Source: Xylanibacillus composti
Lineage (GTDB): Bacteria; Bacillota; Bacilli; Paenibacillales; K13
Assembly (NCBI RefSeq): GCF_018403685.1
Contig: NZ_BOVK01000028.1
Location: forward strand, 1 to 64,000
DNA length: 64,000 bases
Direction of reading: 5' to 3'
In this document: piece after piece, positions 31,701 to 37,236 of the stretch
How the letters are laid out: each line of letters opens with the position of its first letter
Numbering within the stretch: the stretch's first letter is position 1
Program-made: the position numbers and the translations under genes
The notes under the pieces: generated by a model
Databases searched by the model: none
What the model saw: the letters and a program-made list of their open reading frames with translations, nothing else
What the model was told of the DNA's origin: nothing

Positions 31701-32586
31701 GGCGTTCCATGAACTGCGCGCACAGCGTGGGCGAGATCGGTTCCGCTCCATTGAAAATAAGCCGCACGCCGGACAAGTCCAGCCCTTCCAGATCCTTGTC
31801 CCGACAGTAGTCCAACACGAATTTATAGCCAAAGTTAGGAGAGGACAAATAGTGAATCCGGTGCTCGCTCACTTTCTTCAGCCAGAGAGAGGGCCGGCGA
31901 ATGAATAGAGCTGTCGGCATCTGGTATTGATGGGCGCCCGCAGCCAGCGGCACCAGGTGGCCGCCGATCAGTCCCATGTCATGGGTGAACGGCATCCAGT
32001 TCAGACAGCGACCGTCCGGCTCAAACTCCATCCCTTTCTGAATCGCCCGAATATTGGCCAGCAAATTGCGGTGGGTCAGCATCACCCCCTTGGGCTCGCC
32101 CGTGGAACCGGAGGAAAACTGGATAAATGCCACTTCCTCTTCCTCGCACTGCCGAACACTGCCTGCTCCCTGCCCGATTTCCCCTTTTTCCGGACGCAGA
32201 ATAAAGTTCCCGTCACGCTGTACAGAAAGCGAAAGTTCCGCCTTCTGCAAATCAAAATCTGTAATAAGCCAAGGGTGCTCCAACAAGCGCCAGATGTTCT
32301 CCAGCTTCCGCAAATGCTCAGGCTGCAGGGAAGCGGTAATGGGAACCGGGATAAATCCGCCCAATATGCATGCCCAGAACGACACCAGGAAATCGATCGG
32401 CTGCTCCACATACAGCACGACTTCCTGGCGGGGTTTCATCCCTTGGTCCTGCATCCGCTTGAGCATGACTAGAGATTGCCGATACAAGTCCGCATAAGCA
32501 AGATAGGTGTCCGCTTGTCCCGAAATGGCGAAGATGCCCTTGCCGCCCTTTGCGGCCTGACTGATGATATCCTGCAGTGTCTTCAC
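19783..32586 (-). CDS. Three-module lipopeptide NRPS with N-terminal fatty acyl-AMP ligase
   Basis: 4267 residues from GTG 32586 behind GGAGGG. Domains in order: fatty acyl-AMP ligase (1 to about 560; F-S-S-G-S-T-G-E-P-K-G); acyl carrier (Ser598); C1 (H-H-T-I-T-D-G near 782); A1 (about 1100-1590); carrier (Ser near 1631); C2 (H-H-S-I-A-D-A near 1810); A2 (about 2130-2690); carrier (Ser near 2711); C3 (H-H-L-A-A-D-A near 2897); A3 (about 3200-3690); carrier (Ser near 3759); C4 (H-H-I-I-S-D-G near 3944). Pockets by eye: A1 DNESIGTVCK and A2 DVESIGTVCK, both close to the lysine code of bacitracin synthetase; A3 DSWDIGLIGK, unassigned. A2 carries a low-complexity Ala/Gly insertion at about 2257-2313. 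The enzyme should acylate the first amino acid and pass a tripeptide to the next NRPS. Confidence 0.95.
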   Translation of the reverse strand: MKTLQDIISQAAKGGKGIFAISGQADTYLAYADLYRQSLVMLKRMQDQGMKPRQEVVLYVEQPIDFLVSFWACILGGFIPVPITASLQPEHLRKLENIWRLLEHPWLITDFDLQKAELSLSVQRDGNFILRPEKGEIGQGAGSVRQCEEEEVAFIQFSSGSTGEPKGVMLTHRNLLANIRAIQKGMEFEPDGRCLNWMPFTHDMGLIGGHLVPLAAGAHQYQMPTALFIRRPSLWLKKVSEHRIHYLSSPNFGYKFVLDYCRDKDLEGLDLSGVRLIFNGAEPISPTLCAQFMERLQPCGLQPNTMFPVYGMAEASLAVAFPPIGEAVRIVKAERRSLAKGERVRVAGDADAGALFVDEGYPVQDCAVRICGEQDEVLPDWTIGHIQIQGDNVTQGYYRNPEATRRAFTADGWLRTGDLGFMRDGRLVVTGREKDILFVNGQNVYPHDLEAIAIQVEGVERGRIAACGVRPNEGCEDELLFFLAAARTNWDVILPLADSVRQAVKAETGLNVNAVIPVRHLPKTTSGKLQRYKLAEQYMRGDYEELLREMREQGSLRQQASVPLSETNAGAQLLALVQRAARRDQAAGDSFYEWGIDSLKLAYLSELLAETYGVEISVPQLLELGSLTRLSAYLEEARLVQENVREVIPIHGAGRTAAIPALPNQRRLYVLEQLGQAGTANHITIALQMPARIDIERLQAALLQLADAHASLRMAFADDGRDLYWRVYASVPVQVERIEGQGGYRERIAAWQKPYTLNRPPLWRVGLLHDKETDKDILVLDFHHTITDGSSVLAMLENLFRCMSGEAIQGEKATLADFCVWRLQREGAGDFEAPRAYWLGQFSEPPQALELPTDRKRPPAWTFKGDSLSFEAGADLTAKLRQLAQATGVTPYMVLLAAYYVWLSKVTGEQDIVIGSPLANREHAELRRTGGMLINTLPLRLQGQAEESFARLLQHVKQKVREALANQAYYTEELVEQLQLRPTWDRNALYDVVFVMQQTDLALPEEFQTVEWLETARHTAKVDLSLEAAERAGKLGFVLEYSSDLFERDTIRRLADYYIRILEAVALNPDTLLAQISLVGPEERRLLDRFQHGQDMPGECLPFPVRFAKQALREPGRLALHGDKGGLSYGELYAEADRLTCALQQRGVGREAVVGILMESGPKQLAACLAVWQAGGACLPIDLGYPDARIRYMVQDTEPVILIVDAAGRERLAGYTSLVPYDLLWQEGGEGGAGAVQLKQGDLALLLYTSGTTGEPKGVMLEHGSLSAYIDAFQREFKLSPEDVVLQQASFAFDNYIEEVLPALTVGASLVMMQKVDVLDMPTLAERLEEEQVTVISCSSQLVHEINQLPLPSSLRLVISGGDTLKPESVSNLMQHCAVYNTYGPTEATVCAAYYCCNPEDERFPIGKPISGYQIYLADGQGNPVPVGVPGEICVAGPGVARGYWGKPELTAERFGHAPFAGNERIYRTGDQARWLPDGNLIFLGRADQQIKIRGYRVELSEVEKAIEQCSGVAEARVVPLREGEHYTALCAYFVGRKEWSAAELRRQLSEHLPDYMLPAYYVAVDRIPLTVHGKLDRSRLPDPALAAAQSRNAEAPRDELERGLACMWSELLRLPDIGIDDSFFELGGHSLQATLLATRIQKTFGVRVTVREIFLQPTVRELAARIREARSDALPPIARVERTTAEFPASAAQARMYILQMMNPASTAYNISKALRIEGKLEASRLEAALQQLAARHEPLRTSLHYRDGKVWQRLHEPANFALAIAEVSERHIHAALQQHIRPFDLAKPSLFRAVLFRMAPNLHMLFLDLHHSIADATSLGVLLDELQRLYAGERLPEAELHYIDYSMWEQEGAASNYRKRQEQYWLKQFAALPPVLQLPTDKPRSDVQNDNGRTLRVALQREQADVLKQMALSSGTTLFAVLLSAYAVLLWKYSGEDDLVIGIPVSGRTHGDVERMVGMFVNTLPIRCFPRSELSVQQWLEQVGDTVLAAMDAQDYPFDELVEQLKLERGGKRNPLFDTMFVMQNAPLPDMRLGEVTMQPQEVDPVSAMFDLVLECMENEDGLQLKLEYRAALFAPDTVERVAGHYMQLLREMARKPHASLDELNLLSDEERQLVLHKFAESAQAGPLPARMVVEQFTEQAKRTPHQPAVQFGERMLTYRELDRLSEAWAHTLRQCGAEREQIVGVAAERGIIQIAALLAVWKAGAAYLPIDPEYPEERVAFMIADSGLKLLLTDGKLIAAIPQEVRQLRLTDDGAGGLAEVAAGGEQAAAAGGNQADAVGTGQRNDGRHIGNSASHDLADARCEMPEQGANRLPVNRPGDLAYVLYTSGTTGRPKGVMVEHRNVAAYVSAFRQQFRLTTADVVLQQAAFTFDVFVEEVFPALAAGATIAAVSKEELRQIPLLAERLAKSGVTVISCSPLLLNELNRHPIPDSLRLVISGGDVLKRSHVARFLERCEVYNTYGPTETTVCASYGRVEPDQERISIGRPIAHYKVYILDDRNLPVPVGMPGQLCIAGAGVSRGYLGRPEGMEEAFIPSPFCEGDTLYRTGDRAKWTADGALIYLGRVDQQVSIRGYRVEPGEIERVLQRHEAVREAAVACRTDGSGDSYLCAYILANRDWSRKELRSFMARYLPDYMLPSFVVELDALPMTVNGKLDMRALPDPRSGQREQSPQAAPRNEMDLRLIEIWKAVLDVEDVGLTDDFFELGGHSLKALALAHRIGQEWGLDVPVTLIFEASRLADMSDELQAMEAVAAEEAIPALPPQPHYPLSSAQKRLYFIEQMEGASTAYNMPAAFRIEGELYPDRLARAWRELIRRHEALRTSYVLADGEPRMVVHAAEAVESEVKIAPMMDERAAREEMQHFVRPFDLSRAPLCRMQVLPLAQQSSLVLIDVHHLAADAVTIELLFRDFEALYLGRELPPLSVQYKEFAAWQQAPDGRALRQRAYWLDRLAGDWPLMRFPTDYPKGERRELAGEGRVSLPLGTSLSRQVEARAVKHKATPYMYMLAAYFVLLSKYTSQHDLIVGIPVVGRSLPVWEQTAGMFVNTLALRQQPAGDKSFEQFLAETKEALSGAFRHQDAPLESVVEELQAAGGRQGVAMAELLPTLFSYREERESYQFAGHSASWVPLRTGKAKFDFAIEAVRQADGYEMELVYASDLFRIETMEAFLRHYIHILDAVLEQEERSISSISLLSREAALRQLERYNPPKREMAHLPIHYAIEAQAASIPDRIAAVHNESALRYSELNGKANALAVRLRGRGIGKGSYVPVWMDRSFELVISLLAVMKAGAAFVPMDVNWPDERSNAIISAAGAKLVLSAAEHAVKLPRGVVDQVEVVAVKAVELPLIPDLAVPVEPEDAMYVIYTSGSTGTPKGVVVPHKGIANRFYWMDAYFGEEAVQSVLQTTSHVFDSAVWQLYWPLTRGGRTVLPDGERLLHADYLTETIERHQVTLVDFVPSVFQVIVDQLVGGAADWTERLRPVTSIIVGGEEAAAGAIQAFRRLRPEVQITNLYGPTEASIGCVSYEIRGGEGRRIPIGRPIPNVQIMLLDRDLHVVPPGVAGEIYIAGDCLALGYLHDPERTADAFLPHAFPESGWTRMYKTGDLARYLPDGNLEYLGRIDNQVQIRGLRIELGEIEFQLLQTGMVKEAVVTVAELEGEPLLCAYITAEEKLDLARLKQELSAALPRYMVPAIYCQLDEMPLSASGKVNRRALPKPEAQASQERSRPADELEQQLLEIWQTVLGRSDIGTEDDFFATGGHSLKLFALAARIRQHFGIQVSLKDLYEATTIQGQARKLRQLQPQQDTDAGWSGLEFAETKDEIIAPASAAQKALYVIHNMEGVGTSYNMPQLFALDGQADVARLKQAVRQLVQRHEALRTRFVLEGGELRQHIGKESIVSWSRLEEEGDGLSGAMERFVQPFRLDEAPLYRIGELQHAGHTYLFMDMHHIISDGVSLAVLLDDLAALYEGVELSPLPLQYRHFAAWQQRMLAEGTWAETERFWMRKFTPLPAPLELPTDFPRPAVQSFAGGTVEMLLEESLTNNIRELQRTAGVTTYMLMLASFSVLLAKYTGSEDVAVGTPVSGRLRTELEPIVGMFVNTLPMRTFPRPDMHFAAYLQEVRSQALQAMDRQEYPLEELVRQLNIPRDSSRTPIFTTLLAVEQGESSSGKPDKQWLRPIELAGWTDRTVKFDLVMTVDETEGIAIRLEYASALFAESTAQLILQHFKRLLEQVTADRDVRIADIALLERADRPQAAALAAASAGADFDF

Positions 32587-32615
32587 GTGTCACCCTCCAT
32601 TGCATGTTTCCGTGA

Positions 32616-33413
32616 TTAGATAAATACCTTTTGTTTCGATGCCGTCTGGCCGCTGCCCTGAATGTCGTCTGCCCAAATTTGCTCCATCGTCTCGTGCGAA
32701 ATGTCTTTGTGCATGTCCTCCTTCGAGGCATACGTAAACACAATGACCGTGCGCCGCGATGAACCGAACAACGGGCTGACCCGGTGCATCGTCGTATTCG
32801 CTTTCATGAAATAGCACTGACCCTGGGGAACATGCAGCCTTCTTACGGGATGGGCATCCAGCACCCGCTGCACACAGTGCTCCTTATCTTCGCGATTCCA
32901 TTCTGTGTGCGGCACGTACTCGATCCATGCACCGTCATCCGGCGACGGCGATTCTACCATCCAAATCAAGGCGAATGCATAATCGTCCCAATGCCAGCCA
33001 TGCGTATCCCCGGATGCCTCTTGTCTGTTGATCAGGTATTCCTCCGGTTCGTAAGGCACCGGAAGCACATCTTGATGCCCGTTGACCTTCTTTAGAAAAT
33101 CCCGGATGGGCGCGGACGAGAAAAAAGCCGGGATATACACGCCATTCTCCTTAATTACCATTCTGCCTGCACTGCTGAAGCATCGCGGCGTATTGCCTGT
33201 CTGTGGTATGACGGTCTCCCTGCGCCTGCCCCACCGTTCCAGGATCGTCAACGCCTCGTCTTCCATTCTGCGGCGCAGGTCTTCAGGCAGCAGCTGCTCC
33301 AGAACAACAACATCTTGATCGCGAAATGTTTGTGCCAATGCTTCGGCCACACCCGTTGGGATCGATTGCAGGTGTTCACGCACGCTTTGATCAAATTGAT
33401 CTTGTATATGCAT
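32616..33413 (-). CDS. Fe(II)/2-oxoglutarate amino-acid hydroxylase, HalD/BesD-ArpA-like
   Basis: 265 residues, first gene of the NRPS operon, 29 bases before the large NRPS. The region G-D-T-H-G-W-H-W-D-D-Y-A-F-A-L-I-W and the distal T-T-M-H-R-V-S-P-L give a facial triad of His141, Asp143 and His210; Arg220/221 could bind 2-oxoglutarate. The surroundings resemble the HalD/BesD/ArpA group, which acts on free lysine, ornithine or arginine-type amino acids. The metal-site Asp is present, where halogenases have Gly or Ala, so hydroxylation is predicted. It probably supplies a hydroxylated building block to A1 or A2. The family assignment is from memory and moderately sure; the substrate is inference. 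Confidence 0.8.
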   Translation of the reverse strand: MHIQDQFDQSVREHLQSIPTGVAEALAQTFRDQDVVVLEQLLPEDLRRRMEDEALTILERWGRRRETVIPQTGNTPRCFSSAGRMVIKENGVYIPAFFSSAPIRDFLKKVNGHQDVLPVPYEPEEYLINRQEASGDTHGWHWDDYAFALIWMVESPSPDDGAWIEYVPHTEWNREDKEHCVQRVLDAHPVRRLHVPQGQCYFMKANTTMHRVSPLFGSSRRTVIVFTYASKEDMHKDISHETMEQIWADDIQGSGQTASKQKVFI

Positions 33414-33472
33414 AGGTTCGCTCTCTCCTCTTCTTTTCTTTGCAACAGCCGTCCCGCCTAAAAAACTAGAAA

Positions 33473-33501
33473 ATCATACAGATAGTTGCCTCCCTGTCCA
33501 A
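33473..33501 (-). promoter_or_regulatory. Putative promoter of the NRPS operon
   Basis: On the minus strand: TTGGAC, a 17-base spacer, TATGAT, ending about 60 bases before the hydroxylase start. No operator was recognised. Confidence 0.55.
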
Positions 33502-33513
33502 CCGACTAGGAGG

Positions 33514-33578
33514 CCTCCAGCAGGCCGGAAGACTGCCCGTAACCGGCCGGAACTCTGCAATCCTTATAACTCTGTTCG
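33514..33578 (-). pseudogene. Fragment of a second copy of the lipoprotein gene
   Basis: About 65 bases align by eye with 35071-35137 inside the intact lipoprotein gene (shared CCAGC.., GCCGGAAGACTG.CCGTA, GCCGG). No reading frame is left. It lies in the same order relative to the decayed hydrolase copy as in the intact pair, which shows a tandem duplication of both genes. Confidence 0.7.
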
Positions 33579-33586
33579 AAAATAAT

Positions 33587-33617
33587 AGAGGTTCAGATTA
33601 AGATCATCTGAACCTCT
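33587..33617 (-). terminator. Terminator hairpin of the decayed hydrolase copy
   Basis: A perfect 12-bp stem AGAGGTTCAGAT with a 7-base loop, followed on the minus strand by ATTATTTT. A diverged twin lies at 35527-35556. Confidence 0.75.
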
Positions 33618-33635
33618 CGGATGTACATACAGATA

Positions 33636-34026
33636 TTAATATGTTTTCAAAGTGAGCACTTCTCTGGAATCTCGAATATCCTTTGGATATACGCCCAAGC
33701 CCCCATTGCCATCCAAATCAAGGCCTATTGTATCCATGAAGGCGCACCATACGAGCTGAGAGCAATTAAAGGAACTGCCTCCGCAAGAACGGTTGATGGC
33801 AAAATTGTTGTTGTATGAGGAACCAATCTTGGATTCCGCCCATAAAGCTGCTTGTTGGTCTTGCGATAAGGAAGTCTTTTTGACCTTCATGAGCCGGGAA
33901 TCGCTTTCTACCGTCAAGCCGCCGCCGTGAAGCGCCACAACTGTGTCCAGCAAATCCTTGCCGCTGGCGTACGCAGGAACAGACAACAGCCAACAAGCTG
34001 AGACTCAGGAACAACAGTTTTCTCAT
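33636..34026 (-). pseudogene. Decayed copy of the papain-like hydrolase gene
   Basis: The signal peptide start (M-R-K-L-L-F-L-S-L-S) at 34026 shifts frame before V-P-A-Y-A. The remaining frame then lacks the segment equivalent to residues about 41-151 of the intact paralogue at 35575-36303, which removes the catalytic His. The C-terminal part (S-S-F-N-C-S-Q-L-V-W-C-A-F) is well kept. A frameshift plus a large deletion make it nonfunctional as the original enzyme. An open frame of 116 codons from 33986 remains but lacks a signal peptide. Confidence 0.8.
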
Positions 34027-34043
34027 TCCCATTCGAATTTATT

Positions 34044-34068
34044 AGAAATTTTCTGGTCAGAAAAATCT
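34044..34068. promoter_or_regulatory. Palindrome AGAAATTTTCTGGTCAGAAAAATCT upstream of the decayed copy
   Basis: The element reads AGAAATTTTCTGG / TCAGAAAAATCT and lies 18 bases before the start of the decayed gene. A better-preserved twin is at 36338-36364 before the intact gene. It is a possible operator or mRNA 5' hairpin. Confidence 0.55.
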
Positions 34069-34285
34069 CCACAACATAAGTGAGTGGCTGGTTGAACCTC
34101 CTTCTATAATTTAGATTATTTTACATTTAATTAATGTATATATGTATAATGTCTATACATCAATTGGCATAATCACTCTAAAGTGATTATATAGGAATAT
34201 TGTGAGGTGCAACAACAGAGATATTTGTCGAAAAATGTAAAATGTTTTCATGTCCCTCCTGCCAGCGCTGCTGAAGCAGCCGGCC
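34069..34285. other. AT-rich intergenic region between the decayed hydrolase and the lipoprotein gene
   Basis: No gene was seen. It contains GTTGAACCTCCT, which also follows the palindrome of the intact copy, and AT-rich promoter-like sequence that could not be assigned. Confidence 0.4.
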
Positions 34286-35497
34286 TCATTGCCGGTCTTC
34301 AAACACGTAAAAATCATATAAGAACACGCCGCTTCTCCCGATTTGCTCCTGCAATTCAGGGATCACGACGGTGCGTTCCAGCTTCCCGGACAAATCAAAA
34401 GTTTGCAGCTGATACATGCCGGTTGTTTCATGGAATCGGAAAAAGTGCAGGCGTTCCTCCTGGAAACGCGCATACTCGCTCTGCTTATACTCCTGTCTTT
34501 CATAACCTTGCAAATGGAATTGCAGCTCTGTTTGCTTATGCTCCAGATCAGTCGCGTACACATCTCCAAATCCGTCTACGAAATAGAGGGAGCCGTCCGC
34601 GACCGTCAGGGTGCTTCGGTTAAAGAAGTAGTATTGAGTGGTATCGTCCGGATACTGCAGCAACGGATACACTTGCATGGACGCCGGCTTGGACGCGATG
34701 TCTATCTCCATCAGCTGGAGTTCCACAGTGCTGCCGTGAAGCTCGGCAAAGATGCCGTACATGTAATGGTCATGCGGGACCAGATTGGTAAACATAAATC
34801 GGGCGTCTGTCTCCATTTCCTTCAGGAACGTCCGTTGGTTGACTAGCTCCTCGCCTTGAAAGGCTACCGTATGGAAGTATAGTTCCTTCGGATCGTCCAA
34901 CCCGGAAGAGATGAGATAGAGCTGCTCCTCATCGTCGCCCCAGGCTTCCAAATACTCCTCAATGATGCCGCAGTGATGACTGTCGGCTCCCCCCCAGCGA
35001 ACCTTGGAAATGTAGCCGGAGTAATCCTCGGTAAATCGGTCGTTGAACAACGCATAGTACTGGCCGGTTGCGTCCAGCGTGCCGGAAGACTGTCCGTACC
35101 CTGCCGGCACCCGGCAGTCCTCATAGGCGATGCGTTCCACTTGGCTTTGTTCATCTATGAGCAGCAGCTGTTCCTTCTGGTTCAGCACAAGCTGTCCTTC
35201 CAGCGGAATGAGGGCATTCCACTCCAGCCCTTCGCTCCGCAAGGAGGCGAACTCGCCCGACTCATCGACCAGCACCAAATACCCTGTGCCGTCATCCACT
35301 TTTTCATGTACCAAATCTGTAGAAAAATAGAGCGCTGCCGTCGCCTCCTCCCAAGCGACCGACTCTCCGGCAAAGGAAGGTTCAGCGTTGTCGTTTTTTT
35401 CAATGCAGCCTGCTAGCATAATTATAAGCAGCAGAACAACTGCCGCCCGGATGCTCATTTCTATGAAATATGGACCTTGCTGCCTGTTCATCCCCAT
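34286..35497 (-). CDS. Predicted lipoprotein of unknown function
   Basis: 403 residues; GAGGGG lies 7 bases before ATG 35497, and an internal Met14 is an alternative start. A hydrophobic segment ends in the lipobox I-M-L-A-G-C, so the mature protein is probably lipid-anchored outside the membrane. The body is acidic and rich in beta-strand-like segments with repeated aromatic Y-F-V-D-G-type motifs, perhaps a propeller; no family was recognised. It follows the papain-like hydrolase gene by 78 bases, separated by a terminator hairpin. The pair was once duplicated, which argues that the two genes belong together. Confidence 0.75.
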   Translation of the reverse strand: MGMNRQQGPYFIEMSIRAAVVLLLIIMLAGCIEKNDNAEPSFAGESVAWEEATAALYFSTDLVHEKVDDGTGYLVLVDESGEFASLRSEGLEWNALIPLEGQLVLNQKEQLLLIDEQSQVERIAYEDCRVPAGYGQSSGTLDATGQYYALFNDRFTEDYSGYISKVRWGGADSHHCGIIEEYLEAWGDDEEQLYLISSGLDDPKELYFHTVAFQGEELVNQRTFLKEMETDARFMFTNLVPHDHYMYGIFAELHGSTVELQLMEIDIASKPASMQVYPLLQYPDDTTQYYFFNRSTLTVADGSLYFVDGFGDVYATDLEHKQTELQFHLQGYERQEYKQSEYARFQEERLHFFRFHETTGMYQLQTFDLSGKLERTVVIPELQEQIGRSGVFLYDFYVFEDRQ

Positions 35498-35526
35498 ACG
35501 AACGCCCCTCTGTCATAAAATATAGG

Positions 35527-35556
35527 AGAGGTCCAGATGACATGACCTGAACCTCT
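35527..35556 (-). terminator. Terminator hairpin after the papain-like hydrolase gene
   Basis: An imperfect stem AGAGGTCCAG / CTGAACCTCT. A twin is at 33587-33617. Confidence 0.65.
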
Positions 35557-35574
35557 CGGATGACTGTTTATGAA

Positions 35575-36303
35575 TTAATAAGTACGAAGGGTCGAGACTC
35601 TGCTGGAATCGCGAATATCATTCGGATATACGCCCAAGCCGCCATTGCCATCCAGATCAACGTTGGCCACTTGCATGAAGGCACACCATACGAGCTGGGA
35701 GCAATTGAAGGAGCTGCCCCCGCAAGAGCGGTTGATGGCAAAGTTGTTATTATAGGAGTTGCCAACCTTGCCGTTTGCCCAGTCTGCTGCTTGCGAGTCT
35801 TGCGTGGTCGTCGTGGTTCTGGCTGTCATAATGCGGGAGCCGCTTTCTACCATTCTGCCGTTGATCGATACTCTTCTTACGCCTGAACTAGGATTCGCTG
35901 CTTCAACGATCGTCGTGGTCGTATAGTAAATGCCAATATGTCCATGATTTACGAACAACGTCGAGGCCGGCTGATAGAAGAATGTGCCTTTGCGGCTGGA
36001 ATGAAGCTGGTAAGTACCGCCGCTGCCGCCGCCGGAGGATGAAGATTTCAGCGTCATCGCAGGACGTTCCGGAGTTGCGGATTGAACAGCAACCAGCAAC
36101 TCACTGTGAATTTGATTGAGGATTTCATCCTCAGTCATGCCTGTTTCCTGGGACAACGCGGCGACCTGCTTCGCCAACTCCTCCTTCGTCAAGCCGTTGC
36201 CATGGAGCGAAACGACTGTATCCAGCATATCCTTGCTGCTGGCGTAAGCCGGAACGGAGAGCATCAGCATCAAGCAGAGACTCAAGAACAACAGTTTTCT
36301 CAT
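35575..36303 (-). CDS. Secreted permuted papain-like (YiiX/YycO-type NlpC/P60) hydrolase
   Basis: 242 residues. A signal peptide with cleavage after A-Y-A (about residue 21) is followed by a helical stretch and a Ser/Gly linker (about 86-96). The catalytic region has G-H-I-G-I-Y (His122), a Glu near 134 and F-N-C-S-Q-L-V-W (Cys201). The His-before-Cys order is that of permuted NlpC/P60 enzymes. Such proteins hydrolyse cell-wall peptides or acyl bonds; the substrate is unknown. AAAGGAAG precedes ATG 36303. A decayed paralogue lies downstream. Confidence 0.82.
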   Translation of the reverse strand: MRKLLFLSLCLMLMLSVPAYASSKDMLDTVVSLHGNGLTKEELAKQVAALSQETGMTEDEILNQIHSELLVAVQSATPERPAMTLKSSSSGGGSGGTYQLHSSRKGTFFYQPASTLFVNHGHIGIYYTTTTIVEAANPSSGVRRVSINGRMVESGSRIMTARTTTTTQDSQAADWANGKVGNSYNNNFAINRSCGGSSFNCSQLVWCAFMQVANVDLDGNGGLGVYPNDIRDSSRVSTLRTY

Positions 36304-36337
36304 TAGGAACTTCCTTTCCTATTGCTTTTTTTTATTT

Positions 36338-36364
36338 AGAAATTTTCTGGCCAGAAAAATTTCT
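36338..36364. promoter_or_regulatory. Palindrome AGAAATTTTCTGGCCAG... upstream of the hydrolase gene
   Basis: A near-perfect inverted repeat (AAATTTTCTGG / CCAGAAAAATTT) centred on GGCC, 35 bases before the start. It is not followed by a T run in the gene's direction, so it is more likely an operator or stabilising hairpin than a terminator. Confidence 0.6.
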
Positions 36365-36583
36365 GCGGATTGCATCTTTTGCGAGTACGTTGAACCTCCT
36401 CCAGGCATTTGGTAAGATGATAGAATAAAAGACTGTCTGCTTGGTTAGCAAATACTGAACGACTGGTTACCATTTCTCACACTGATTATAAGGCCGCTGC
36501 TTCCAGCCAGTCAACGTCTGATTTTGTCGTTACTCATTAGAATGTTGTAAATATGAGAAATTCATGGAGAGGGAGGCTGGCGC

Positions 36584-37210
36584 ATGGAGTTACCCGTCAA
36601 CAAGCATCAAATGAAGCGTATGCAATCGTATGATGCTTTTATTCAAGCTGCGCTGCAGGTAATCGCCGAGAAGGGCTACATGCATACGAGCATTGAGGAC
36701 ATCGCAACAACAGCAGGCTATTCGAAGGCTGCCTTTTATGTACATTTCAAGAGCAAGGACGATTTCCTTGCAGCGTTCACCCAGAATCTGATTCAGGAAT
36801 TCATTGACCGCTTCCTCTCTTCCTTCATCCTCCAGGAGGATTGGACAGCCAGTGTCAGACATGGCATCCGACTGTTCATCGAGCTTGCCGAGCGCGATCA
36901 ATGGTGCCTCATCTTCTTCGAGTTTTATCAGATCGCTCTCCGGGATGAGGAGGTCAGAAGCAAGCTGCAGCTCCATTATGCCAACTGGGCCCGCTTCCTT
37001 GCGGAGCTGCTGGACAAAATCTCATCGCGCAACGGACTTCGCTGGCAAACAGACAGCCACACAATCGCGTCACTGATCATGGCGCTGCTGGATGGTTACA
37101 ACTTGCAGAGAAATATTTTGTCCGCTCCTGTTGATGCGCAGCATATTGAGGAAGCCGTCATCCGTCTGCTGCGTGCGTGGGTACTTCCGGAAGCAAGCAA
37201 AGAGGGCTGA
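36584..37210 (+). CDS. TetR family transcriptional regulator
   Basis: 208 residues; GAGGGAGG precedes the ATG. The DNA-binding region at about 15-60 reads I-E-D-I-A-T-T-A-G-Y-S-K-A-A-F-Y-V-H-F-K-S-K, and the helical C-terminal half is of unknown ligand. It is divergent from the hydrolase gene across a 280-base gap, which may be its target. It is monocistronic with a terminator overlapping the stop codon. Confidence 0.88.
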   Translation: MELPVNKHQMKRMQSYDAFIQAALQVIAEKGYMHTSIEDIATTAGYSKAAFYVHFKSKDDFLAAFTQNLIQEFIDRFLSSFILQEDWTASVRHGIRLFIELAERDQWCLIFFEFYQIALRDEEVRSKLQLHYANWARFLAELLDKISSRNGLRWQTDSHTIASLIMALLDGYNLQRNILSAPVDAQHIEEAVIRLLRAWVLPEASKEG

Positions 37211-37236
37211 ACCCGATTAAGGGATCAGCCCTCTTT
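37201..37236 (+). terminator. Terminator overlapping the tetR stop codon
   Basis: A 10-bp perfect stem AGAGGGCTGA / TCAGCCCTCT followed by a short T stretch. Confidence 0.85.
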
